Shown here in pieces: positions 27,860 through 36,887 of a stretch of DNA of 64,000 nucleotides. This DNA is from UBA830 sp002295635 (lineage in GTDB: Bacteria; Pseudomonadota; Alphaproteobacteria; MPNO01; UBA830). The stretch's first letter is position 1; the number at the start of each line of letters is the position of its first letter. The stretch lies in NCBI GenBank assembly GCA_002295635.1, contig DBHK01000027.1, positions 248,001-312,000 of the forward strand, read 5' to 3'. Both the position numbers and the translations under genes were made by a program. The notes beneath the pieces were generated by a model, which did no database searches, was not told the origin of the DNA, and saw nothing but the letters and a program-made list of their open reading frames with translations.

Positions 27860-28779
27860 GCATTATCCTCTGGCGACTGTTTCCGACGTTGTTTTTCTAA
27901 TCTGCTTTCACGCAGTGTAATATACCAGGTGCTAAGGAAAATAACGCCTCCGCCAATCCATACCCAAATCGTGGGTACTTCGCCGAATAGGGCGAAAGCG
28001 AAACCCGAGGTGATCGGAAGACGCAAAAAGTCGGTGGGCCCGATAATGCTGGCATCCGCCATTTTGAGGGCGCTGGTATACATGAAGGGCGCCAGTGTAC
28101 CCGTCACTCCGATAAATAGGATAGGTAAAATATCATCGATCGTCGGTGACACCCATAGCCATATAGTGAGAGGTAGGCTTAGAAACAGAATGAAGAAATT
28201 AGTATAAAAGGTAAGGGCTAAGGGCGTTTCAGTTTTAACCATGAATTTTAAAAAAATAACGGTCCCTGCGTAGAGCGCCGCTGACCCTAATATCATTAGT
28301 TCTGCCCACCCAACTTCTAGATTGCCGGGTTGAAGAACCACCAGTGTGCCGCTGAATCCTATTACTGTCGCCACCGTTCTACGAATACCTACCCGTTCAC
28401 CAAGGAAAACGATGGCGAGTAAAATCACGAAGAGTGGCAACGTAAAATGAATCGCGACTGCTTTTCCCAACGGCACTACGCCTATGGCGTAGAACCACAT
28501 AATCATTCCCGCAAAATTAATTATCGCACGCATCATATGCATGCTCGGTCGCTGCGTCTTAAGCAGATGGAGCCCTTTCCAAGCGAAGTAGGGCATTAGT
28601 ATCGCCATACTGATAAGCATGCGCCAAAACACGATCTGTGGCGCTGTCATGGTATCAGTCAGATAACGCACACAGGTATGGGTCGAAGAGAAAAGGAACA
28701 TTGAAAGTACGGCGATAACAACACCGGTCAAGACGCTGGAAGATACCGTATTAGAAGGAGGGGCGCCCGCGGAAGTCAT
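27856..28779 (-). CDS. EamA/DMT-family transporter (operon gene 1)
   Basis: About 307 aa with ten membrane helices; FLGERVGIRRTVATVIGFSG marks the end of the first repeat. The frame is open further upstream to 28884, but ATG 28779 (MTSAGAPPS) gives the normal family length; there is no strong ribosome-binding site for either, so the start is uncertain. It is the first of four tandem copies, and lies 145 bases downstream of the end of a marR gene on the same strand. Confidence 0.85.
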   Translation of the reverse strand: MTSAGAPPSNTVSSSVLTGVVIAVLSMFLFSSTHTCVRYLTDTMTAPQIVFWRMLISMAILMPYFAWKGLHLLKTQRPSMHMMRAIINFAGMIMWFYAIGVVPLGKAVAIHFTLPLFVILLAIVFLGERVGIRRTVATVIGFSGTLVVLQPGNLEVGWAELMILGSAALYAGTVIFLKFMVKTETPLALTFYTNFFILFLSLPLTIWLWVSPTIDDILPILFIGVTGTLAPFMYTSALKMADASIIGPTDFLRLPITSGFAFALFGEVPTIWVWIGGGVIFLSTWYITLRESRLEKQRRKQSPEDNA

Positions 28780-28924
28780 AAGTTTAAGATAATGTACACT
28801 GTCAGAGTGGGGAATTGTATAGCTTATGAGAAATCTTGAGCCGTAGCAAAACATAGCCGACTCTCTGGCGCGTATTTTCTCCATTTTCTTAAGTTAATTG
28901 TTAACGTATGTGATTTTGGTGAAA

Positions 28925-29539
28925 TTATCCTAATGAGTTCGCCTCCGCTGTATTTTCTAGATATTGCTGGAGATTTACTGCTTGTTCACTGCTGTCTACC
29001 AACGTTGCAACGATGCGACAAAGCTGCCGGAAATCTTCGGCATCCAGCGAGCTAAACTCGATGTCATTTACCTGACGCTGATATGGGGCTAATTCGGCGA
29101 GTTTGCTGCGGCCTATTTTTGTTATTGTTAAAACTGTGCGCCGACGGTCCCTCTGATCAGTCGTCTTTTCAATCAATCCGAGACCCTGAAGCTTTCGTGT
29201 TACGTTGGTTACGAACCCAGTACTGACATGAAGGTGATCGGCAAGGGCTTTAACATTTACGTCGCCGTCCCGACTTAGCCGTGAGACGGAAATGAGGATT
29301 GTATATTCAATCCCGGCTAAACCGATACGCCGAGCATGACCATCTCGAATGGCAGCATGGCGAGCGTTGAATGCAAAAATGTCGTGGACCAATTGTCGGA
29401 ACATCTGGTCGGAACCGTCAGCCAATAATTCTTCTCGCGACACAGTTAGCGGTGTGGTTGACAGTAACCCGAGCTGCTCCGTTTTTGCCGCAGTGTGGAC
29501 AGGATCTGATGTTGTGACGGTGCCTGAGTCTTCTGACAT
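28925..29539 (-). CDS. MarR-family transcriptional regulator (1)
   Basis: About 204 aa. A winged helix-turn-helix is seen from GIEYTILISVSRLSR through LADHLHVSTGFVTNVTRKLQGLGLIEK to the wing DQRDRRRTVLTITKIGRSKL. The N terminus is longer than in typical MarR proteins (~145 aa). ATG 29539 (MSEDSGTV) is chosen; an upstream ATG would read into the divergent promoter. It faces the HpaB-type gene across ~106 bases and probably controls it, the EamA operon, or both. Confidence 0.88.
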   Translation of the reverse strand: MSEDSGTVTTSDPVHTAAKTEQLGLLSTTPLTVSREELLADGSDQMFRQLVHDIFAFNARHAAIRDGHARRIGLAGIEYTILISVSRLSRDGDVNVKALADHLHVSTGFVTNVTRKLQGLGLIEKTTDQRDRRRTVLTITKIGRSKLAELAPYQRQVNDIEFSSLDAEDFRQLCRIVATLVDSSEQAVNLQQYLENTAEANSLG

Positions 29540-29589
29540 TTTTTTTAAGCAACCATTTTCTTGGGGACAAGGACCGTTGACATCACATT

Positions 29590-29609
29590 GTATTCTAAAA
29601 TAGTATTCT
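29590..29609. promoter_or_regulatory. GTATTCT direct repeats in the marR/hpaB-like divergent region
   Basis: GTATTCT occurs at 29590-29596 and again at 29603-29609, thirteen bases apart, with further GTAT-type elements at 29612 and 29625. It sits between two divergent genes, one encoding a MarR protein, so it is a candidate operator or promoter element. No clean palindrome was found. Confidence 0.3.
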
Positions 29610-29645
29610 TTGTATATTAAAAACGTATAAATGGAGAAATTTGTC

Positions 29646-31136
29646 ATGGCCAAAACAGGCGCGCAGCATTTGACATCCCTTCAGGACGGTCGAGAGGTAT
29701 TTCTCAACGGAAAGAAAGTGGATGATGTTACAACCCATCCGGCCTTTAAAAATGCTGTTGGAGCTGCGGCGCGCTTGTATGATTTCCAAGCAGACCCTGA
29801 AAATATCGAATGGATGACGTTTGAGAGTCCCACTTCCGGAGAACGAGTCAATCGCTGCTGGCAGCTCACGACCTCATACGAGGAGCTTGTGGCACGTCGT
29901 CGAGCGATCGAGGGCTGGTCGCGTCTGTCCGGCGGCTGGCTCGGGCGTTCTCCTGACCACATTGCGTCGTCGATGGTCGGCCAAGTGATGGGTCTTCCGG
30001 TTTTTGAGAAGCATTCGAAAGAACGCGCCGGTGCGTTGCAAGATTATTTCCAGTTTGCCCGCGATACAGATGCGTACATGACTTACGTCATCATAAATCC
30101 ACAGGCTGATCGAAACAAAAGTACTGGCGAGCAGCAGAATGAGTACTTTGCGACCGGAGTTGTGGATGAGGATTCAGAAGGTATTACTGTTCGTGGTGCC
30201 AAGATGTTGGGTACTGGTTCAATTATGGCGAACGAAGTTCTCTTTGCGAATATTCAACCGTTGAAACCCGGAGAGGAAAAGTATGCGATTTCCTTTGCCA
30301 TTCCGATGAATACAAAAGGCCTGAAAATTATGTCACGCCGCTCCTACGAGGAGTCGGCATCGAGCCTATACGACTATCCACTTTCTTCCCGCTTCGACGA
30401 AAATGATGCGCTCGTCTACTGTGACGACGTGAAGGTGCCATGGGAACGGGTCTTTATCTATAAGGACACCGATACCGCTCGAGCTCAATTTCAGGACACC
30501 TACGCGCATTATATGCAGAACTATCAGGCGATGACCCGGCTGATGGTCAAAATGCAGTTTCAAGTGGGTGTTGCACGTCGGATCACCGAGACTATTGGGA
30601 CAAATGGCATGCCTCCTGTTGCGGAAAAGCTAGGCCATCTAGCGGCGCAAGCGGCCATGGTAGAAGGTTTGGTCTATGGCATGGAATCTGGCGGCGGTAT
30701 GTATAACGGCTACTATGTTCCAGATCGTAACCTGATGTACACCGCTCAAGTACTAACCCAGCAGCTCTATCCGGAATTTGTTACCTCGATGCGTGAGCTG
30801 GCCGGTGGCGGGCTAATTATGTTGCCGTCGTCGGCAGAAGATTTCGCTAACCCTGAGCTTGCAAAATATATAGGAGCGACACAAAAATCAGCAATCGGAT
30901 CATCAGAGGAAAAGGTTAAGTTTATGAAGCTCGCGTGGGACTCCATCGGATCCGAATTCGCAAGCCGCCATACTCAGTATGAGATGTTCTATGCAGGGGC
31001 GCAGTTTGTCACACGTAACCACGCACTCCGAACCTATGACTGGGATCGATCAGCCGAACTGGTAGACTCTATCCTCGATAGTTACCAGCTAGCGGACGCA
31101 ATCAATGAAAGTGCTCCTAAAATAGCAGCTGAGTAA
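29646..31136 (+). CDS. HpaB-type FADH2-dependent monooxygenase
   Basis: 496 aa, 4-hydroxyphenylacetate 3-hydroxylase family (group D flavin monooxygenases, acyl-CoA dehydrogenase fold). Recognisable are the N-terminal SLQDGREVFLNGKKVDDVTT, TYVIINPQADRNKS near residue 145, KMLGTGSIMANEVLF near 185 and RELAGGGLIMLPSSAEDF near 395. The HpaC-type reductase that supplies FADH2 is not in the window. ATG 29646 has GGAGA nine bases upstream. The phenolic or other substrate is unknown. Confidence 0.92.
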   Translation: MAKTGAQHLTSLQDGREVFLNGKKVDDVTTHPAFKNAVGAAARLYDFQADPENIEWMTFESPTSGERVNRCWQLTTSYEELVARRRAIEGWSRLSGGWLGRSPDHIASSMVGQVMGLPVFEKHSKERAGALQDYFQFARDTDAYMTYVIINPQADRNKSTGEQQNEYFATGVVDEDSEGITVRGAKMLGTGSIMANEVLFANIQPLKPGEEKYAISFAIPMNTKGLKIMSRRSYEESASSLYDYPLSSRFDENDALVYCDDVKVPWERVFIYKDTDTARAQFQDTYAHYMQNYQAMTRLMVKMQFQVGVARRITETIGTNGMPPVAEKLGHLAAQAAMVEGLVYGMESGGGMYNGYYVPDRNLMYTAQVLTQQLYPEFVTSMRELAGGGLIMLPSSAEDFANPELAKYIGATQKSAIGSSEEKVKFMKLAWDSIGSEFASRHTQYEMFYAGAQFVTRNHALRTYDWDRSAELVDSILDSYQLADAINESAPKIAAE

Positions 31137-31329
31137 TATATCTAGGTGCACATCTGACGAAACTGATAGCTGAATCCATGTGCTTCTGAGATAAATCTAT
31201 GATGCTGCCCCGCAGTAAGAACCCTATAGCGCGGTCACGCCAACCTACAGCTTACTTTCAGGTTTATGGGTCTTTCCTGTAGTCTCCGTAAAATGTTTAT
31301 GCTCCGAACCGGGATTGCTGACCGTAGAG

Positions 31330-32970
31330 ATGATCACAGAAAATACCTATGACTACATTATTGTCGGTGCCGGATCGGCGGGCTGCACCTTGGCCGGGCG
31401 ATTGACAGAAGATCCCGATGTTCATGTTCTACTGTTGGAGGCGGGTGGTTGGGATCGAGATCCTTGGATACATATTCCGCTAGGATGGGGACGCATATTG
31501 CAGCGGCGTATGCACGATTGGATGTACTTCGCTGAGCCCTCAGAGACTATGAATGGTCGAAGAATCGAATGCGCACGTGGGAAGGTGATTGGCGGTTCGT
31601 CTTCAATCAACGCGATGGCGTATTATCACGGCCATCCCTCGGACTATGACCGATGGGCGGCATCAGGTCTGAACGGATGGTCTTACGCAGAGGTACTACC
31701 GTATTTCCGGCGTTCTGAAGATTGGGAAGGAGGACCCGATAATTGGCGCGGTAGTGGTGGCCCCCTAACGGTGAGTAAAACGACATTTGAAGATCCTTTA
31801 TGCGAGGCACTTCTGTCGGCGGCTAGTGATGCTCAGTACTCCTTCACAGACGATTATAATGGAGAAAACCCTGATGGATTCGCCCGTATGCAGGCTACCC
31901 TTCGGCACGGTAGGCGTTGGAGTGCCGCCGCCGCTTATTTGAGGCCCGCGTTAGCGCGCCCGAACCTGACCGTCAGGACAAATTCCCTTGTAGAACGGAT
32001 TGAGATGGAGGGCATTCGTGCAACGGGCATTAGGTATAGCCGGCGTGGCCGGTCTACGTCAGCCCAGGCGACGAATGAAGTAATCCTGTCAGGAGGAACA
32101 ATAAATTCACCACATCTATTGCTCCTATCAGGGATCGGTCATCCCGATCATTTGCACGATCACGGAATCGATGTTGTTCTGCCGCTGAACGGAGTCGGGC
32201 AGAATCTCGCTGATCATACCTCATCGGCCTTTATATTCAGCCGCCACGACGGCGGCCCTTTTCAGGAAAATATGCGTCTGGACCGAGTGGTCGCGTCGCT
32301 GATCCGGGCGTATCTTGGGAAGGGTGGTTTTGCATCAGACCTACCCTTCGGAATTACGGCGTTTTTAAAGACGACGCCCGATGCCCCGGCTCCGGATATC
32401 CAGATGCTCTTCTGGATGGGTGCGACGACTACGGCGTCGCCCTGGTTTCCGCCATTCAAAAAGGCTTTCAAGGACTCGTTTTCCGTGCGGATTATGCCTA
32501 TGCACCCGACGAGCCGCGGTCATATCTCTCTGGCATCCTCCAACCCGAAGGATGTAGTTCGGATAAATCAAAACTTTTTCGGTTCGGAGGGTGAGTGGGA
32601 GACTATGCGGCGCGGTCTCAGGATGGCACGGGACCTAGTTTCATCACATCAAATACAGGCGTTCGGAGGCCAAGAAATCACCCCCGGCGCCGACAAGAAG
32701 TCCGATGCTGAAATAGATGCTCATATTCGAGCGTCAATGGGAACAGTTCATCATCCGGTCGGGACCTGCAAAATGGGTACCGAGGGGGATCCGATGGCCG
32801 TGGTCGACACAGAACTGCGGGTTCGTGGCGCTGAGGGGCTGCGCGTCGTCGATGCCTCCGTAATGCCGGATCTGATTGGTGGAGCCACTAACGCGCCTGT
32901 GATAATGATGGCAGAGAAAGCTTCTGATATGATATTAGGAAAAGAAGCACTTCCTGCCGTAGATTTATAA
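31330..32970 (+). CDS. GMC-family FAD oxidoreductase (choline dehydrogenase-like)
   Basis: 546 aa. The FAD Rossmann motif is DYIIVGAGSAGCTLAGRL near the N terminus. The GMC signatures are GKVIGGSSSINAMAYYHG and GGTINSPHLLLLSGIG, and the catalytic His lies in VHHPVGTCKMG with the C-terminal GGATNAPVIMMAEKAS. It oxidises an alcohol to an aldehyde or acid. ATG 31330 is preferred to an upstream TTG at 31315. It follows the HpaB-type gene by 193 bases in the same direction. Confidence 0.93.
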   Translation: MITENTYDYIIVGAGSAGCTLAGRLTEDPDVHVLLLEAGGWDRDPWIHIPLGWGRILQRRMHDWMYFAEPSETMNGRRIECARGKVIGGSSSINAMAYYHGHPSDYDRWAASGLNGWSYAEVLPYFRRSEDWEGGPDNWRGSGGPLTVSKTTFEDPLCEALLSAASDAQYSFTDDYNGENPDGFARMQATLRHGRRWSAAAAYLRPALARPNLTVRTNSLVERIEMEGIRATGIRYSRRGRSTSAQATNEVILSGGTINSPHLLLLSGIGHPDHLHDHGIDVVLPLNGVGQNLADHTSSAFIFSRHDGGPFQENMRLDRVVASLIRAYLGKGGFASDLPFGITAFLKTTPDAPAPDIQMLFWMGATTTASPWFPPFKKAFKDSFSVRIMPMHPTSRGHISLASSNPKDVVRINQNFFGSEGEWETMRRGLRMARDLVSSHQIQAFGGQEITPGADKKSDAEIDAHIRASMGTVHHPVGTCKMGTEGDPMAVVDTELRVRGAEGLRVVDASVMPDLIGGATNAPVIMMAEKASDMILGKEALPAVDL

Positions 32971-33084
32971 TTTTAAACGTCGTTGTCGGCTTCAGGAAAG
33001 CTCTACATATTCACAAAACTTCCAAAAGAAATGCTCGACATTTGTCAAATACAGCGAGCCAGGTTAGGAAACGCTGGCTAATAG

Positions 33085-33555
33085 CTATTTCATTATGATC
33101 GTATAAATAGGTTCTATAATGGGACCTGGAATTTCGATTCTACCAATTCTCAACCAGACGACTTTTAGGTCTGTCATTGTCGGTATTAGCAAGACCCTGA
33201 CGTTGATGTACTGTCCAAATAGATTAGTTGGGATAGATGCGTGGCTGGTAGCTTCGACTAAAAGGCCTAACGGTTTTTTCGTAACCCGCAACTTAAGATG
33301 TGGAATAGCTGCCAGAGCAGCAGAGAGTGCGGTCTCTACATTTCTGTTTTTGGTGATATTCGTTGCGATATCGCCATTCGATACCCTCAGAGAATTAAGG
33401 TAGCTAGGGAGTATTTTAGTAGATGGGGTGTTGCGGTGAACGATCTTAGAATTCTCGGTTACCAGCGGGGCATTTTCTAATCCATATCCGGCTATGACTG
33501 GAGATGCCACGAGGCCAGTCACAAACAACCACATACAAAGACGGACGATAATCAT
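33085..33555 (-). CDS. secreted protein of unknown function, 156 aa
   Basis: The N terminus is a clear signal peptide: basic start, hydrophobic core CMWLFVTGLVASPVIA and likely cleavage before GYG. The mature part is a beta-rich domain with LRVTKKPLGLLVEA, YINVRVLLIP and LRIGRIEIPG, ending IYTIIMK. I do not recognise the family. No acid or metal-site pattern is visible. Probably periplasmic. It stands between convergent-direction neighbours without an obvious operon partner. Confidence 0.7.
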   Translation of the reverse strand: MIIVRLCMWLFVTGLVASPVIAGYGLENAPLVTENSKIVHRNTPSTKILPSYLNSLRVSNGDIATNITKNRNVETALSAALAAIPHLKLRVTKKPLGLLVEATSHASIPTNLFGQYINVRVLLIPTMTDLKVVWLRIGRIEIPGPIIEPIYTIIMK

Positions 33556-33650
33556 AGTTTGCCTAGTGAGGTGCGAGGCGAATGCTCAAGGCCAGCAGAG
33601 ACAATATTATCGCGATTGAGTATAGAACATGAGCGCTAATTCTCTGTAAT

Positions 33651-35231
33651 TTATAAGCGAGAATAGGTTTTTTCCCAAAGATCAGATAAAGCATTTCGAT
33701 CAATCTTTCCCCGGTTATTTTTTGGGATGTCATAGATCAGAATAAGTTGCGATGGCATCTTAAATTCTGCGAGTGCTATAGAACAATGGGCAAGAACCTC
33801 TTCCTCAGTTACTTTTGAATCGTGGCGCAGTGACGCGAAGCTAACTGGGCGTTCGCCGTAGACTTCGTCATACACACCGATGGTAGCAGCTTCTCGGACA
33901 TCCGGATGAGCGGTGAGCGCATTGTCAATTTCGAGTGGCGCAATATTTACGCCCCCCCGGATAATGACGTCCTTGGCGCGGCCTGTGATCATAAGAAAGC
34001 CGTCCTTATCGATGTAACCGAGATCGCCTGTTTTGAGGCGGACAATTTCTTCTATAGTACCGTCCGCAAGTAGGTATCCTCCCGCGGGCTGTGCGCCCCC
34101 GATTTCTATCTCGCCTATCTCCCCGGTTTTAAGCCGGGTTCCATTTGGCCCAATAATCCGAAGGTTTTGGTATAATCCTGATGGGCCAACGCTACCGATG
34201 CGGCGTTCCCCGACGTGATTGCTGGCGACGATTCCGCCTTCGCTCATCCCATAGAGTTGTACGAGTTCAATGCCGTACATTTCTTCAAAACGTTTGTGCT
34301 GCTCCACCATTAAAGGTGCAGTGGATGAGGACATGAAGCGAAGCTGACGAGTTGCTGAGATATCTTGAGGTGTTGGGTTATGTTCCAGCAACATATTGAT
34401 GACGGTTGGAACGCCAATCACCATTGTCGGTGAGTAGGATCGCAACCAGTCGAAGAACCGGGACCTCGAAAACCGGTTAGCCAAGAGGATCGTCGCACCT
34501 GCACGTAGGGCCGGTGTGAGACATAGCATGTGGGAGGACGCCCAGCTGAGAGACCTAAATTCGAGCATACGGTCAGATTCGGTTAGTTTCCACATGTCGA
34601 GAGTCTGATCTGAGATCCAGAAATAATTACCAAATCGGTGCATCACCCCTTTCGGGGAGGCTGAAGTACCTGACGTGAAACTTAAAACGCAAAGATCCTC
34701 TGGCCCAGCCCCGGCGTCAGGGGCATTACTGCCATCATCATAGGCGTTCAGCATTTCGAAAAGGCCACGATCGGTGGCGTTCCTACCGTCGGGAGAGCAA
34801 TCGCCAAAAGGTATCCAATCGCAGTCACAGATGCCATTCAAACCCTCGATATTGACGTGTTCATGATATAGGACGAGCACAGGATTTATACGGCGAAGCA
34901 TCTCTCTCATATTGGCCGCGTTGACCTCGATATTGATGGTACAGAATGCTGCCCCGTAACGCAGGATTGCGAAATATAAGACGGGCATTTCCAAACGGTT
35001 ATCGGTTAAAACTGCGATCCGCCCCCCCGCGCCGACAGCACGTGCCGTAAGGAATCTTGAAAGTCGGTTTGACATCTTCCACATTTGGTCAAACGAAATA
35101 GTGCGGCCATCCTGATCGAGCGCCACGAGGAAAATTTTTTCCCCGCGCACCTCAGCTTGACGGTGGAGTAATGCAGAAATGGATTCGTAGCGACTTTCGT
35201 TTGGGGCGGAAGGGACAGTAGGATTTGACAT
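33651..35231 (-). CDS. AMP-dependent synthetase / acyl-CoA ligase
   Basis: 526 aa ANL superfamily. Motif A3 is LSFTSGTSASPKGVMHR near residue 190, A5 is QLYGMSEGG near 320, A7/A8 is LKTGDLGYIDKDGFLMITGR and the hinge continues KDVIIRGGVNIAP. The catalytic Lys is in NNRGKIDRNAL at the C terminus, so it is complete. It activates a carboxylic acid as acyl-AMP then thioester, most like the CaiC/short-chain group. It fits an acid-degradation role with the nearby oxygenases; substrate unknown. Confidence 0.92.
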   Translation of the reverse strand: MSNPTVPSAPNESRYESISALLHRQAEVRGEKIFLVALDQDGRTISFDQMWKMSNRLSRFLTARAVGAGGRIAVLTDNRLEMPVLYFAILRYGAAFCTINIEVNAANMREMLRRINPVLVLYHEHVNIEGLNGICDCDWIPFGDCSPDGRNATDRGLFEMLNAYDDGSNAPDAGAGPEDLCVLSFTSGTSASPKGVMHRFGNYFWISDQTLDMWKLTESDRMLEFRSLSWASSHMLCLTPALRAGATILLANRFSRSRFFDWLRSYSPTMVIGVPTVINMLLEHNPTPQDISATRQLRFMSSSTAPLMVEQHKRFEEMYGIELVQLYGMSEGGIVASNHVGERRIGSVGPSGLYQNLRIIGPNGTRLKTGEIGEIEIGGAQPAGGYLLADGTIEEIVRLKTGDLGYIDKDGFLMITGRAKDVIIRGGVNIAPLEIDNALTAHPDVREAATIGVYDEVYGERPVSFASLRHDSKVTEEEVLAHCSIALAEFKMPSQLILIYDIPKNNRGKIDRNALSDLWEKTYSRL

Positions 35232-35361
35232 ATCGGGATATTAATTGTGCCGAGAGAACCGTGAAAGAGTTTCTGTAATCATAGTGAGCCGGACCCGTTA
35301 GGGTGGCGGTATGAAAAGATATGCTATGATCAAGCATTAGAACCCTTGTGGAACACAAACA

Positions 35362-35848
35362 ATGTCCGACAAAGGGCCAGCAATTCAATTATCCGTCCGC
35401 ATTGACGACCGAGCGGAAACTGATCACGAATTCCACCTTCACCGATCGATCTTTAAATATCAGTATATTAATGCCGCCGAAATGGAATTCTGCTTCGAGC
35501 GCATTTGGAAATTTCTATGCCATGAGAGCCAGATTCAAAACGCGGGTGACTTTTACGCTCCGTATGTTGGTAGCCAGCCAGTCTTCGTTCACAGGCAAGA
35601 CGACGGATCGTTCAAGGCGTTTGTGAACGCGTGTTCTCACCGCGGCGCGATTGGTACGCCGTTTAAAAAGGGTAAGTCTAAGACGCTGACCTGTCGTTTC
35701 CATGGGTGGAGCTACAAGTGCCTTGCGAATGTATAGGTATAAAAACCAAGAAGGTGGCTACGCTGATGATTTCGACAGGACAAATTATAATTTATCTGAA
35801 ATAGCCCACGTCGATGAATATAGAGGCTTCATCTTCAAGGAAAATTAA
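35362..35848 (+). pseudogene. broken Rieske-type ring-hydroxylating oxygenase alpha subunit
   Basis: The first frame (35362-35736) encodes an oxygenase N terminus with both Rieske ligands, ACSHRGA (CxH) and CRFHGWSY (CxxH). Within ~15 bases after the second motif the frame is lost: the homologous continuation LRMYRYKNQEGGYADDFDR ... VDEYRGFIF lies in another frame from ~35715 and ends at a stop at 35848. The catalytic domain with the 2-His-1-carboxylate iron site is absent; the sequence runs into the convergent hydrolase gene at 35906. The simplest reading is an indel plus 3' deletion. Confidence 0.8.
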
Positions 35849-35905
35849 AGTCTCGGACGTTAGCATGACGTTGATCTGGAGATATTTGACAAATACCGAA
35901 ACCCG

Positions 35906-36742
35906 TTAATCGTCACTCAAACCAATGAACTTTTTGATCGTGGAGTTGAAAGCATTTGGTTGTTCCATGCAGCTGTAATGACCACACCGATAGAAAATTT
36001 CAATCAGTCCTTCGCCTAGCGCTTCACGGGCTGCTGTCCCGGCACCCAATGGCGACGCTGGATCCTGTGATCCGGCTATTACCAGAGAGGCACAATCTAT
36101 TCGTGACGCAAGATTAAAAAAATCGGTTTGCGCGGTCATCTCGATTGCCTGGCACATCGCTCCCAGTGGCGCGCGTTTCATAATCGTCAAGGCCAACTCT
36201 GTAATCATCGGAAGCGTGTCCGGTCCAAGTAGTTTTCGGCCGCGCTCTTCGGCAAATTTCTCCGGCCCGAGATTGCGCAGCTCTTTTAAAAGCTTATTAC
36301 GCTGCTGCAAGCGCTCGCTATCTGATAAACCCGCTAGTCCAATCAATCCTTGGCAGAAGGTGTACGATAACGTTTGATCGGGATATTCAGCCGCATACGC
36401 AGCACCGATAAGGGCTCCCATTGATTGACCCAAGATATGTACCTTAAAAACGCCAATTGTATCGAGTACCGCTGATAGTGTGTGAGCATAATGTTCAGCG
36501 GTTGGGTTTTTCCTTATAAAACTCCCAGATGTACCGTAACCCGGCATATCCCAAGCAATCAGACGGAAATGATCGGACAATGCCCGAAATTGGAATGCCC
36601 AAGTCTGAGAGGACCCGCCTAAACCATGTAGCAGTACAAGCGCCGGCTTATCTCGATTATTGATGGTTACGGTGTCGCGTATTGCAATTGGCGTGTCTCC
36701 GACATCGACCGTCATAAGTTCTGGAAGTACCATGGCCAACAC
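35906..36742 (-). CDS. alpha/beta hydrolase (1)
   Basis: 278 aa alpha/beta-hydrolase fold. Oxyanion-hole region LLHGLGGSSQTW, nucleophile elbow LGQSMGALIGAA with Ser near residue 108, Asp in GSQDPASP and His in CGHYSCMEQP give the full triad. It resembles MhpC/PcaD-type C-C or ester hydrolases. ATG 36733 (MVLPELM) is an alternative start. The 145-base gap to the dioxygenase operon upstream on the same strand leaves co-transcription open. Confidence 0.9.
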   Translation of the reverse strand: MLAMVLPELMTVDVGDTPIAIRDTVTINNRDKPALVLLHGLGGSSQTWAFQFRALSDHFRLIAWDMPGYGTSGSFIRKNPTAEHYAHTLSAVLDTIGVFKVHILGQSMGALIGAAYAAEYPDQTLSYTFCQGLIGLAGLSDSERLQQRNKLLKELRNLGPEKFAEERGRKLLGPDTLPMITELALTIMKRAPLGAMCQAIEMTAQTDFFNLASRIDCASLVIAGSQDPASPLGAGTAAREALGEGLIEIFYRCGHYSCMEQPNAFNSTIKKFIGLSDD

Positions 36743-36887
36743 TAACGGAATCAGCGGTGTGTGTTGAGGGAGTATTCAACTTTCTGTAATGCACCTAACC
36801 TTATTTAGATACGAGACACTTTTTCTTAAAAATGCTTATTCAGTTATCTGAAGGCGACTAGAATGCTCGATGTTTATATATGAATAT

